DNA of 25,808 nucleotides from Patescibacteria group bacterium (GCA_018056275.1 JAGPFW010000003.1:1-25808), one strand, 5' to 3'; positions 1 through 7,402 are shown, counted from the first letter of the stretch. Notes: a model not told the origin generated them from the letters alone. Translations and numbers: made by a program.

Positions 1-1010
1 ATAAAAAAGACTTTGGCGGAGATTTAAGCGAGGAGGTGGAAGTAACTGCTAAATTAGACCCTGCAACGGGGGAAGCTAAAGTATTTAAAGAAGGTAAGGA
101 TGTTACACCTGCGGGATTTGGAAGAATTGCAGCGCAAACCGCAAAGCAAGTGATTTTGCAGAAGATCAGAGAGACAGAAAAGGATGCAATTATTGAAGAA
201 TATTCCAAGATGGTTGGTACTATAGTAACGGGAGTTATTTTTAGGGTTGAAAATGATTTAGTTGTTTTAGACCTAGGTAAAGCGCATGGTGTTTTGTTAC
301 CCTCTGAACAAGTAGAAACAGATGATTATAGGATCAACCAAAGGTTGAAAGTTTTAATTAAGGAAGTAAAAGATAGTGGAAGGGGCCCCGAGGTTTTAGT
401 TTCCCGAGCGGACCCTGATTTTATTGCCAAGCTTTTTGAACAAGAGGTGCCTGAAATATTGAGTGGGGTTGTTAAAATTGAAGCTATAGCAAGAGAACCT
501 GGTTCTAGAACCAAAATGGCGGTTAGTTCTACAGACGATAGAATTGATCCCGTAGGAAGTTGCGTAGGTCAAAAAGGGGTTCGTGTTCAGGCTGTAATAC
601 AGGAGATCCATGGGGAAAAAGTTGACATTGTGCCTTTTTCAGATAATGAAGCCAAATTTATTGCAGCGGCTCTTTCCCCTGCAAAAGTAACCGATGTAGT
701 TTTGAATCGAGAAGATAATACGGCTTTAGTAACTGTTCCAGAGGATCAGCAAAGTTTGGCAATTGGAAAAGATGGGCAGAATGCTCGTTTGGCAAACAAG
801 ATCACAAAATGGAAAATTGATATTAAGGGAGTGGCCGGATCATTTAGTGGTGATGCGGATGAATCTGCTAAAGAAAACTCCTCTGAGAAGGTTTCCATTG
901 GTCCCAAAGGTTCCAGCGGTATTTGGGACGATTTAATTCAAAAAGTGCGAGACGAAGAGATTGAAGCCAAGGCGCAAGAACAAGTGGCAGAAGAACCCCT
1001 GGAAGACTAG
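1..1010 (+). CDS. nusA: Transcription termination/antitermination factor NusA, 5' end cut by window edge
   Basis: The frame is open from base 3, ahead of the GTG at 36, and the residues coded before that GTG (KKDFGGDLSEE) match the end of the NusA N-terminal domain. The gene therefore starts upstream of the window and position 36 is not its start. Counting residues from the codon at 36, an S1 domain lies at about 60-125 (GTIVTGVIFRVENDLVVLDL), followed by tandem KH domains with the GQKG (about 177) and GKDGQNARLA (about 243) signatures. The region after about 265 is acidic and Lys/Glu-rich without a recognisable domain. NusA binds RNA polymerase and nascent RNA and modulates pausing, termination and antitermination. 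It is followed by infB, the usual partner; ylxR, often between them, is absent. The identification is secure. Confidence 0.96.
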   Translation, partial: KKDFGGDLSEEVEVTAKLDPATGEAKVFKEGKDVTPAGFGRIAAQTAKQVILQKIRETEKDAIIEEYSKMVGTIVTGVIFRVENDLVVLDLGKAHGVLLPSEQVETDDYRINQRLKVLIKEVKDSGRGPEVLVSRADPDFIAKLFEQEVPEILSGVVKIEAIAREPGSRTKMAVSSTDDRIDPVGSCVGQKGVRVQAVIQEIHGEKVDIVPFSDNEAKFIAAALSPAKVTDVVLNREDNTALVTVPEDQQSLAIGKDGQNARLANKITKWKIDIKGVAGSFSGDADESAKENSSEKVSIGPKGSSGIWDDLIQKVRDEEIEAKAQEQVAEEPLED

Positions 1011-1056
1011 GGTAATCCTTAAAATCAAGCTTTCTAGTTTAATTCATTCGGATTCC

Positions 1057-1086
1057 CTGAAATTTCTTAATAATTTGGATTAAAAT
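1057..1086 (+). promoter_or_regulatory. Possible weak promoter ahead of infB
   Basis: CTGAAA (1057-1062), an 18-bp spacer and TAAAAT (1081-1086) form a plausible sigma-70-type promoter, with the infB ATG 14 nt beyond the -10 box. There is no clear Shine-Dalgarno sequence in the 90-nt nusA-infB gap. infB could equally be read from the nusA transcript. Confidence 0.35.
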
Positions 1087-1100
1087 GCTTAAAAAAGTCT

Positions 1101-2597
1101 ATGTCAAAAGAGAAAATAGAAACAAAAACTTCACAATTTATTCGGGCTCCCATAGTTACATTTATGGGGCATGTGGATCATGGCAAAACTAGCCTTTTAG
1201 ATGCAATCAGGCATACCAATGTGCAGAAAAAAGAATATGGTGGTATCACTCAACATATAGGGGCTTGTTCTATTGAATATAATAATCAAAAAATAACCTT
1301 TATAGATACACCAGGACATAGCGCTTTTACGCAAATGCGTGCCCGGGGGGGGAAAGTGGCAGATATTGTGGTTTTGGTTGTAGCGGCAGATCAAGGTGTT
1401 CAGCCCCAAACTAAGGAGGCTATTGCTCATGCAAGAGCGGCCAATGCATCCATTATTGTGGCAATAAATAAAATGGACCTCCCAGGAGCAGATGCGGAAA
1501 AAGTAAAACAACAGCTAGCACAGGAAAATATTTTGGTAGAGTCATGGGGTGGGGAATTTGTTGCTGTAGAGGTTTCTGCGGAAAAAAAGACGAATTTGGA
1601 TAGGCTCTTAGATGCCATTTTAGTAACGGCTGAACTTCTTGAACTAAAAGCAAATTTGGAAGGTGAGTTGGAAGCTGTGATAATAGAGTCTAAAAAAGAT
1701 GCAAAGCAAGGGGTCGTTGTTAATTGTGTTATTAGAAATGGAACTTTGTCTATTGGCGATGAGATTATGGCCAGTGGGATGGTAGCGAAAGTGAAAAGAA
1801 TTATGGATGAAAATGGGGTTGGTTTAAATAAAGCAATCCCAACGACTCCGGTTAGCATTTTGGGATTTAATGAAACTCCCAATGTAGGTGATTTGATTTT
1901 GCAGAAAGGGAGTGAATTAGCGGAATTGGCTTTGGACGAGAATCGGGTTGAAATAGTTGGTACAAACGCCAAAAACATGGTTTCAGTTATTATAAAAGCT
2001 GACACAAGAGGCACTTTAGAGGCTGTTAAGGCCAGTTTAGCAAATATGGTCACTTCTTCGGTGGGTAATACTTATTCATTAAAATTTGCACATTCTTCAA
2101 CGGGGCCAGTAACTGATTCCGATGTTTTGTTAGCCCAAAATGTAAAAGGTGTAATTTTAGGATTTAATGTTGCGGTTGCAAGTTCGGCTCATCAGTTAGC
2201 TCAAAGTTTAAAAATTCCCGTAAAAACCTATAAGACCATATATGACCTGATTGATGAAGCTCAAGATTTGCTCACATGGACAGCGGAAAAAGATGAAGAG
2301 AAAATTAAGGGTAGGGCTCAGATTTTAAAGTTATTTAAGCTGCAATCAGGAGATATTGTAGCGGGAAGCAAAATTTTGGCAGGGCGCTTAACCGAAGGTG
2401 CCCCTATTGCAGTTTACGATAAAGATCCAGCTGACTTAACCGCAGAAGATGTCCCCCTGTTTAGGTCAAGAATAAAGAAGATCAAGATTGAAGATAAGGA
2501 GGAGAAGTCTGTTGGGAAAGGAAAGGAGTGTGGTATTATGCTTAAGCCTCAAATTGAGGGTTTAGAGGTTGGTATGTTTCTTGAGGTTATTGGTTAG
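1101..2597 (+). CDS. infB: Translation initiation factor IF-2, minimal form
   Basis: This is the GTPase that places initiator fMet-tRNA on the 30S subunit and promotes 50S joining. All G-domain motifs are visible: G1 GHVDHGKT at 23-30, G3 DTPGH at 69-73 and NKMD at 123-126. Downstream lie the domain II beta-barrel, the IF2-specific central domain (from about 290) and the C-terminal fMet-tRNA-binding barrel ending with [10 protein letters not shown] and GMFLEVIG. At 498 residues it is far shorter than typical bacterial IF-2 (roughly 700-900), because the G domain begins only about 17 residues after the start and the N-terminal domains are missing. No start codon upstream would give a longer in-frame protein of the usual type. 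Short IF-2 is common in reduced genomes. The stop is followed by a 215-nt gap and not by rbfA. Confidence 0.97.
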   Translation: MSKEKIETKTSQFIRAPIVTFMGHVDHGKTSLLDAIRHTNVQKKEYGGITQHIGACSIEYNNQKITFIDTPGHSAFTQMRARGGKVADIVVLVVAADQGVQPQTKEAIAHARAANASIIVAINKMDLPGADAEKVKQQLAQENILVESWGGEFVAVEVSAEKKTNLDRLLDAILVTAELLELKANLEGELEAVIIESKKDAKQGVVVNCVIRNGTLSIGDEIMASGMVAKVKRIMDENGVGLNKAIPTTPVSILGFNETPNVGDLILQKGSELAELALDENRVEIVGTNAKNMVSVIIKADTRGTLEAVKASLANMVTSSVGNTYSLKFAHSSTGPVTDSDVLLAQNVKGVILGFNVAVASSAHQLAQSLKIPVKTYKTIYDLIDEAQDLLTWTAEKDEEKIKGRAQILKLFKLQSGDIVAGSKILAGRLTEGAPIAVYDKDPADLTAEDVPLFRSRIKKIKIEDKEEKSVGKGKECGIMLKPQIEGLEVGMFLEVIG

Positions 2598-2676
2598 TGA
2601 GTTTTTTGTTTGAAGTCCAAAAATTTAAATCTCATTTTAATAGAATTAAAGAGTTTGGGGGTTTATTCTTTGGTAT

Positions 2677-2705
2677 TTGACAAAATATCCTATAACTGTT
2701 AAACT
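2677..2705 (+). promoter_or_regulatory. Strong sigma-70-type promoter for the DHH-like gene
   Basis: A perfect -35 box TTGACA (2677-2682), a 17-bp spacer and an extended -10 element TGtTAAACT (2697-2705) are present. Transcription should begin near 2712. No ATG occurs between there and 2813, so the mRNA would carry a leader of about 100 nt, unlike most other promoters in this window. Confidence 0.7.
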
Positions 2706-2709
2706 TTCG

Positions 2710-2726
2710 TGTGAATTAAATTCACA
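2710..2726. promoter_or_regulatory. 17-nt perfect palindrome at the expected transcription start (operator or 5' hairpin)
   Basis: TGTGAATTAAATTCACA reads the same on both strands around its central A (8+1+8). It begins five bases after the -10 box, so it straddles the predicted +1. It could be a repressor operator, or fold as a short hairpin at the mRNA 5' end that protects the transcript. It resembles TGTGA-TCACA sites of the CRP family, but the spacing is 7 and not 6, and no CRP-like regulator is seen in the window. Confidence 0.5.
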
Positions 2727-2812
2727 AACATTATTCCTGCAACCAAAAATAGTAACAGAGCCACCATAAGTGCCTAGCTATTTTTTAATTTTGTCAATAA
2801 ATTTTTAAAACT

Positions 2813-3472
2813 ATGGTAGAAGAAAAATACAACATATCTAAAATAAAAGAATTAATAGAGAATGCTTCTAGTATTGCAATAGTCCCTTCCGAAGTTGCTG
2901 GCACAGACTCTTTGAGTGCCGCTGCAGGTTTGTATTATGCCCTAAATCAAAAAGAAAAGGAAGTAGCTTTAGTTTATATTTCGGATATTCCAGAGGAATG
3001 CAAAAAAATAATCAATCCGGGGCAATTAACTGACGATATTTATTCCAGAAAGTTAAGCATTTCTATAGATTATTCCGACACTCCAGCAAGCAAACTAGCG
3101 TATTCAAATGAAAATAATATTTTGCGCTTGGTTTTATCTCCAATAGCTAAGGAATTTGATACTTCTAAAGTAAAAATCGAGATACAAGGACATAATTTTG
3201 ATTTAATATTTGTTATTGGTGCCCAGACACCAGAAGATTTAGGCAATGTAGGTAATGAATTAAGAGATTCCTTTATAAAAGCAAAGGTTGTAAACCTTGA
3301 TAATACGAATTTTAATACTCAACATGGGGATGTTAATGTCATTGATACATTGGCACCTAGCTTGAGTGCCGTAGTTTTTAACATGCTTTCTTTGTTAGGA
3401 ATTCTTCCCGACCCAAAGGCGGCGAAGGCTTTGCTTTTGGGAATGTCTTATAGGGAGCCTGCGGTTAATTAA
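2813..3472 (+). CDS. Degenerate DHH-family (NrnA-like) protein, probably without phosphoesterase activity
   Basis: The protein has 219 residues. It keeps the outline of the DHH phosphoesterase N-terminal domain found in NrnA (oligoribonuclease/pAp phosphatase): GTDSLSAAAGLYYAL (30-44) matches the DxDxxGS helix region, FDLIFVIGAQTPEDLG (129-144) the VDtp strand, and NLDNTN plus GDVNVIDTLAPS (161-183) the region around the DHH motif. The metal ligands are gone: the DHH triplet reads DNT and the first aspartate motif is altered. Residues about 79-128 look like an inserted beta-rich segment. The protein stops at LLLGM (about 207-211), so the C-terminal DHHA1 substrate-binding domain is missing (family length about 320). 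Its place between infB and rpsO is where nrnA lies in many bacteria, which supports the relationship. A binding or scaffold role is inferred only. Confidence 0.75.
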   Translation: MVEEKYNISKIKELIENASSIAIVPSEVAGTDSLSAAAGLYYALNQKEKEVALVYISDIPEECKKIINPGQLTDDIYSRKLSISIDYSDTPASKLAYSNENNILRLVLSPIAKEFDTSKVKIEIQGHNFDLIFVIGAQTPEDLGNVGNELRDSFIKAKVVNLDNTNFNTQHGDVNVIDTLAPSLSAVVFNMLSLLGILPDPKAAKALLLGMSYREPAVN

Positions 3473-3497
3473 ATAATCAAATGGTAAGTTGGTTCCT

Positions 3498-3522
3498 GTT
3501 GCTTTAAAAGCAACTTACTTTT
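3498..3522 (+). terminator. Probable intrinsic terminator after the DHH-like gene
   Basis: An inverted repeat at 3498-3514 (GTTGCTTT-a-AAAGCAAC; realistic stem GTTGC/GCAAC plus A-U pairs) is followed directly by TTACTTTT. It lies 25 nt after the stop and just before the rpsO promoter. TAAGTTG (3485-3491) can pair alternatively with CAACTTA (3511-3517), which would break the terminator stem. Confidence 0.5.
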
Positions 3523-3527
3523 GACGC

Positions 3528-3556
3528 TTGAAGAGGAAAAATTATTTTGTTAGAAT
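3528..3556 (+). promoter_or_regulatory. rpsO promoter with extended -10
   Basis: TTGAAG (3528-3533), a 17-bp spacer and an extended -10 TGtTAGAAT (3548-3556) fit a good housekeeping promoter. The ATG lies 11 nt beyond the -10 box, so the leader would be only about 5 nt and no Shine-Dalgarno sequence is present. Confidence 0.7.
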
Positions 3557-3567
3557 GAAAGACGATT

Positions 3568-3837
3568 ATGGCATTAAAAAAGGATACGAAACAAAAAATA
3601 ATAGGTGATAATAAGATACACGATAAAGATACTGGATCTCCAGAAGTCCAGATAGCCATATTAACAGAGCGCATCACCCAGCTTACTGATCACTTAAAGG
3701 GTCATCAAAAGGATAATCACTCCCGTCGAGGTTTATTACAACTTGTTGGTAAACGAAGAAGATTAATGTCTTACTTAAAGGATAAAGATCAGGCTCGTTA
3801 TACTACATTGGTGAAGAGACTAAACCTTCGTGGGTAA
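3568..3837 (+). CDS. rpsO: 30S ribosomal protein S15
   Basis: At 89 residues this is the normal length for S15. The hallmark stretches are intact: [15 protein letters not shown] (22-36), the [20 protein letters not shown] stretch (51-70) and the C-terminal RLNLRG. S15 binds the central domain of 16S rRNA early in 30S assembly and helps form an intersubunit bridge. It is the first gene after its own promoter and lies upstream of pnp, the ancient rpsO-pnp order. In E. coli S15 represses its own translation through a leader pseudoknot. Here the predicted leader is too short for that unless transcription starts further upstream. Confidence 0.98.
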   Translation: MALKKDTKQKIIGDNKIHDKDTGSPEVQIAILTERITQLTDHLKGHQKDNHSRRGLLQLVGKRRRLMSYLKDKDQARYTTLVKRLNLRG

Positions 3838-3860
3838 GTGTTAAGTATATTAAAAATTTA

Positions 3861-3976
3861 GATTGAATTAAGGTATAGGATTAAGGTCAGAATATTAAAC
3901 ATTATTCTCTTCTATTCTTCGCTAGGTTTAGGAGTAATAGTGTTGGAATATTTTCTCCTTAATCCCTTATTCAATC
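3861..3976 (+). promoter_or_regulatory. Long imperfect hairpin in the pnp leader (about 41 bp)
   Basis: The rpsO-pnp gap folds back on itself. Paired blocks are 3861-3868/3969-3976 (8 bp), 3870-3872/3966-3968 (3 bp), 3878-3886/3957-3965 (GGATTAAGG/CCTTAATCC, 9 bp), 3889-3896/3947-3954 (8 bp, one G-U) and 3898-3910/3931-3944 (13 bp, one bulge). The terminal loop is 3911-3930. No T-tract follows, so it is not a terminator. The pnp Shine-Dalgarno-like GAAAGG (3982-3987) lies directly 3' of it. E. coli pnp carries an RNase III-cleaved hairpin in the same position that mediates autoregulation by PNPase; the same role here is inference. Confidence 0.7.
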
Positions 3977-3992
3977 CAAAAGAAAGGTACAA

Positions 3993-6110
3993 ATGAATAA
4001 ATACGCAAAAAAAGAAATTGATTTTGCAGGTAAAAAATTGGTTCTAGAAACCGGAAAAGTTGCTATGCAAGCAAATATGGCTGTGCAGGTAACCTACGGG
4101 GAATCTGTTGTTTTAACTACAGCCGTGTCCGGTGGGTTAAATCCTGATTTGGATTATTTTCCGCTATCCATAAATTATGAGGAAAGATTATATGCGAGTG
4201 GGCTTATAAAATCTTCCAGATTTGTTAAAAGAGAAGGAAGACCTACCGATGAGGCTACGATAATAAGGAGGTTAATTGATCACGCTGTACGTCCACTATT
4301 TCCAGACGATTATAAAGATGAAGTGCAGGTTGTAAATACGGTTTTATCCCTTGATCCAAAGGCGGATCCCAGGTTCTTAAGTATGATAGGAACTTCTGCT
4401 ACATTATTTGCCTCAGATATTCCTTGGGAAGGCCCTATGGCTTCTGCCATAGTAGGTTATGTTAATGACGAATATGTGTTAAACCCTTCCAAAGAGGAAT
4501 TAGACAAGTCCATGCTAAATTTGATGGTGTCTTTTGTTGGTTTGGATCTTAAATATTTGGCAATGGAAGCAGAAGTGCATGTACTGCCCGAAGAAGTGGT
4601 TTTAGGCGCTATAGAGTTCGCAAGAAATCGCCTGGAGCCGTTGGTTCAATTTATTATAGATTTTGCCAAGGAAGTAAACCCAGAAGGGAAAAAATACGAA
4701 TATGTTTCTCAAGCTCTTCCAGAAGAGCTGATAAATGATGTTAAAGCTGTTATTGGAACAAGAGTTGAGGAAATGCTTTACGCAGGATTTAAGGGGAAAT
4801 TAGAGTTCACACGTGAAAGAGATGCTTTATTGGAAGAGGTTTATGCCCGATATGAAGGTAAGTATAAAAAAACTGATATGGCGCGCTCTTTTGAGGAGAT
4901 AGAAAAAGATATTTTGCAGACAAACTTGGTTAAATTAGAAAAAAGACCCGATGGAAGGGGTATTAAAGAGGTTCGGGATATTACATGTGAAGTTTCTGTC
5001 TTGCCGAGAACTCATGGAAGTGGCCTATTTACAAGGGGCGTGACTCAAGTTTTAACGGTTGCTACCTTGGGTTCCCCAAATATGGAGTTGATTATGCAAG
5101 ACATGTACGGCGAAGATACCAAAAGATACATGCACTTCTACAATTTTCCTCCCTATTCAGTTGGGGAAATAGGCAAGATGGGCGGGGCAGGTGGACGAGA
5201 GATTGGACATGGTATGCTTGCCGAAAAGGCCTTGGTTCCCGTAATTCCTTCGCAAGAAGAGTTTCCATACACTATCTTGTTAATGTCAGAAACCCTTTCT
5301 TCTAGTGGATCTAGCTCTATGGCGGCAACATGTGGATCTACCCTGGCGTTAATGGATGCAGGAGTACCCATTAAGGATATGGTTGCGGGAGTTGGTGTCG
5401 GCTTAATGGCAACCGATGACTTTAGCGAGTACAAAGTGATAACAGATTTAGCTTACAGAGAAGATGCATTTGGCCTGCTAGATTTTAAAATGACTGGAAC
5501 GCGTACTGGTGTTACTGCAATTCAATGTGATATGAAAGCAAAAGGTATTCCTATGGACTTGTTAGTAAAAATATTTGAACAGTCCAAGGAAGGTCGTTTA
5601 CATGTGTTGGATGAAATGCAAAAAGTTATTACGGCACCAAAAAAGGAAGTTTCTAAGTACGCACCAAAGAGTGGTTCTATAAAAATTGATGTGGATAAAA
5701 TAGGTGTTGTAATTGGTAGTGGAGGTAAAACCATAAAGGAAGTTCAAGAAATTACAAACTCTGAAGTAAATATTGATGAAGACGGTACAGTAACTGTTAC
5801 AGCTATAGAAAAATCCGATGTGGAAGCAGCTCTTGCAAGAATTTCTGCTTTGGTAAAAGATGTGGAGAGGGGAGAAATATACGAAGGCGTAGTTGAAGAG
5901 GTAGTGGATTTTGGGGCATTTGTAGAAATTCTCCCAGGTAAAACAGGCCTATTACATGTAAGCGAAATCTCCCATGACTATGTAGAAAATGTTAGAGATT
6001 ACTTAAAGGTTGGAGACACGGTTAGAGTAAAGGTCTTGGATGTGGATAGGGGGAAAATTAGTTTATCTAAGAAAGCCTTGGAAGAAAAATCCTCCCGAAG
6101 GCAACCGTAA
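3993..6110 (+). CDS. pnp: Polyribonucleotide nucleotidyltransferase (PNPase)
   Basis: This is a phosphate-dependent 3'-5' exoribonuclease, and in reverse an RNA polymerase; it acts as a trimer. The 705 residues match the family length. The order is: first RNase PH domain (LSINYEERLYASG, VKREGRPTDEATI, RPLFPDDYK), an all-helical linker (about 230-310), and the second, catalytic RNase PH domain beginning near KRPDGRG with FTRGVTQVL. The conserved LLDFKMTGTRTG and AIQCDMKAKGI stretches contain the catalytic aspartates. A KH domain (GVVIGSGGKTIKEVQE, about 571-586) and a C-terminal S1 domain (about 630-695) follow. The start has a usable Shine-Dalgarno-like GAAAGG five nt upstream. It follows rpsO across a 155-nt gap filled by a long hairpin. 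Together with RNase J downstream it covers much of the RNA decay machinery visible here. Confidence 0.98.
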   Translation: MNKYAKKEIDFAGKKLVLETGKVAMQANMAVQVTYGESVVLTTAVSGGLNPDLDYFPLSINYEERLYASGLIKSSRFVKREGRPTDEATIIRRLIDHAVRPLFPDDYKDEVQVVNTVLSLDPKADPRFLSMIGTSATLFASDIPWEGPMASAIVGYVNDEYVLNPSKEELDKSMLNLMVSFVGLDLKYLAMEAEVHVLPEEVVLGAIEFARNRLEPLVQFIIDFAKEVNPEGKKYEYVSQALPEELINDVKAVIGTRVEEMLYAGFKGKLEFTRERDALLEEVYARYEGKYKKTDMARSFEEIEKDILQTNLVKLEKRPDGRGIKEVRDITCEVSVLPRTHGSGLFTRGVTQVLTVATLGSPNMELIMQDMYGEDTKRYMHFYNFPPYSVGEIGKMGGAGGREIGHGMLAEKALVPVIPSQEEFPYTILLMSETLSSSGSSSMAATCGSTLALMDAGVPIKDMVAGVGVGLMATDDFSEYKVITDLAYREDAFGLLDFKMTGTRTGVTAIQCDMKAKGIPMDLLVKIFEQSKEGRLHVLDEMQKVITAPKKEVSKYAPKSGSIKIDVDKIGVVIGSGGKTIKEVQEITNSEVNIDEDGTVTVTAIEKSDVEAALARISALVKDVERGEIYEGVVEEVVDFGAFVEILPGKTGLLHVSEISHDYVENVRDYLKVGDTVRVKVLDVDRGKISLSKKALEEKSSRRQP

Positions 6111-6128
6111 ATATTAGAGAACATTAAG

Positions 6129-6137
6129 TGATACAAT
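6129..6137 (+). promoter_or_regulatory. Extended -10 promoter, leaderless start for the zinc-ribbon gene
   Basis: TGaTACAAT (6129-6137) is an extended -10 element. The ATG at 6145 follows after 7 nt, so transcription would begin at or next to the start codon. No convincing -35 box is seen. Confidence 0.55.
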
Positions 6138-6144
6138 AAATACA

Positions 6145-6282
6145 ATGAGCAAAAGAGTCTGCCCCGATTGCGGAAGAAAACTTACATCTCTGGATCGTTT
6201 CTTTTGCTCCTCTTGTGGGTGTAAACTCCCCAAAAACTTAGTATTACCTATTATCCCCAGGAAATTAAAAAATGTTGGATAA
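6145..6282 (+). CDS. Small zinc-ribbon protein (45 residues)
   Basis: This short frame runs from an ATG behind an extended -10 box to TAA at 6280-6282. It codes for a basic 45-residue protein with CPDCG (6-10) and CSSCGC (21-26), a two-CxxC zinc ribbon that would bind one zinc ion. The tail is hydrophobic/basic (about 32-45). It overlaps the start of the Lon-like ATPase gene by 11 nt, which suggests translational coupling and a linked role. Such stand-alone ribbons may bind nucleic acid or protein partners; nothing here decides which. The promoter, cysteine pattern and overlap together argue that it is real despite its size. Confidence 0.7.
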   Translation: MSKRVCPDCGRKLTSLDRFFCSSCGCKLPKNLVLPIIPRKLKNVG

Positions 6283-7402
6283 GAATGTGTTAGATCAAGA
6301 CAATATAATGGATCAAAATAAAACAGATTCGTCTCAGAAAGTACCCGAGAATTTTATATTTAAGGAACTGGATACACTTAATGCTTTAGTTGCGAATTCC
6401 ATAGGAATGCCTGAAGATCTGCGGGAACGACTCATCCAAATGATTCAGCGACTAGATAGAATGGCAAAATTAGGGCATTATGCATCCGAATTTGATACGC
6501 TTTCCCGCTATATAGAAGTAGTGACCTCTCTTCCATGGAGTGCTCGCACAGAAGATATTTTAGATCTTACTCATGCCCAGCAAATGCTGGATAGTGAACA
6601 CTATGGAATGCAAGATGTAAAAGACAGAATTTTGGAGTATCTAGCAACATTAATGCTTCTAAAAAAACGAGGCCAGGATGGTATAGGAAAATCTCCAGTT
6701 CTATTGTTGGTGGGTTTACAGGGTGTGGGAAAAACTACATTGGCAAAATCTGTTGCTGATACATTGGGTAGAAAATTTATTCGTATTCCTATGGGGGGTA
6801 TTGGATCTCCTTTGGAATTGCGCGGGAAATCCAAAGCTTTACCTGGGGCAGAGCCAGGCCAAATAGTAAAAGCCTTGATGAAGACTCAGGTTAGGAATCC
6901 GTTAATACTTTTGGATGAAATAGAAAAAGCTAGTGGAGAGGCAGGTCTTTTGGCTGATATTATGGCAATTTTGTTAGAAATTCTAGATCCTAATCAAAAT
7001 AAGGAATTTAGGGATCACTACGTGGATTATCCTATTGATTTGTCTGAGGTTCTGTTTATTTGTTCCGCAAATAATACAGGCACTTTGTCTGCGGCTTTAA
7101 TGGATAGAATGGAGGTTGTAAAAATGCCTTCATACTCAAATGAGGAAAAAGTGGTCATTGCCAGAGATTATTTGTTCCCTAAGATTAGGGAAAGGTCGGG
7201 TTTACAGGAACAAGAATTGCAAATAGACCCAAACTTATGGCCTCAGATAGTAAGTCCCTTTGGATACGATTCTGGGATCAGAAGTTTAGGAAGAATCTTG
7301 GAGGCAATGTGCCGAAAGGTTGCCAAGCAGATTATTACAGGAGAAGTTGCGGGAGTTTATGTTACTCAGGAGAATTTAAAGTATTATCTCCCCAGTTGGT
7401 AA
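6272..7402 (+). CDS. Lon-type AAA+ ATPase without a protease domain
   Basis: The 376 residues align in outline with the middle of Lon. A helical segment ending in the characteristic LPW (about 87-89) is followed by a AAA+ module with Walker A GLQGVGKT (148-155), the Lon-like RKFIRIPMGGI stretch and Walker B LLDEIEK (D215, E216). The Lon signature LEILDPNQNKEFRDHY and a C-terminal lid domain (about 290-376) complete it. The N-terminal substrate-binding LAN domain and the C-terminal S16 serine/lysine protease domain are both absent. No protease sequence occurs in any frame before the next gene 38 nt later, so this is not a simple frameshift. It is probably a stand-alone unfoldase or remodelling ATPase, or it works with a separate protease. 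An alternative start is the ATG at 6308. Confidence 0.85.
   Translation: MLDKNVLDQDNIMDQNKTDSSQKVPENFIFKELDTLNALVANSIGMPEDLRERLIQMIQRLDRMAKLGHYASEFDTLSRYIEVVTSLPWSARTEDILDLTHAQQMLDSEHYGMQDVKDRILEYLATLMLLKKRGQDGIGKSPVLLLVGLQGVGKTTLAKSVADTLGRKFIRIPMGGIGSPLELRGKSKALPGAEPGQIVKALMKTQVRNPLILLDEIEKASGEAGLLADIMAILLEILDPNQNKEFRDHYVDYPIDLSEVLFICSANNTGTLSAALMDRMEVVKMPSYSNEEKVVIARDYLFPKIRERSGLQEQELQIDPNLWPQIVSPFGYDSGIRSLGRILEAMCRKVAKQIITGEVAGVYVTQENLKYYLPSW

Noticed and set aside
36..38. GTG at 36 as the nusA start
   Set aside because: The frame stays open to the window edge and the upstream residues match NusA, so the gene is simply truncated by the window.
1427..2053. 208-codon open frame on the minus strand opposite infB
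   Set aside because: It lies wholly antisense to the well-conserved IF-2 coding sequence, gives a low-complexity Ser/Phe-rich protein without motifs, and has no promoter.
2597..2680. 27-codon GTG frame overlapping the infB stop (TAGTG)
   Set aside because: It is very short, has no recognisable motif and no supporting signal; stop-start overlaps of this kind arise easily by chance. It is too short to be rbfA.
2710..2726. Reading the palindrome as a CRP site
   Set aside because: The half-sites TGTGA and TCACA are separated by 7 and not 6 bases, and no CRP-family gene is in the window.
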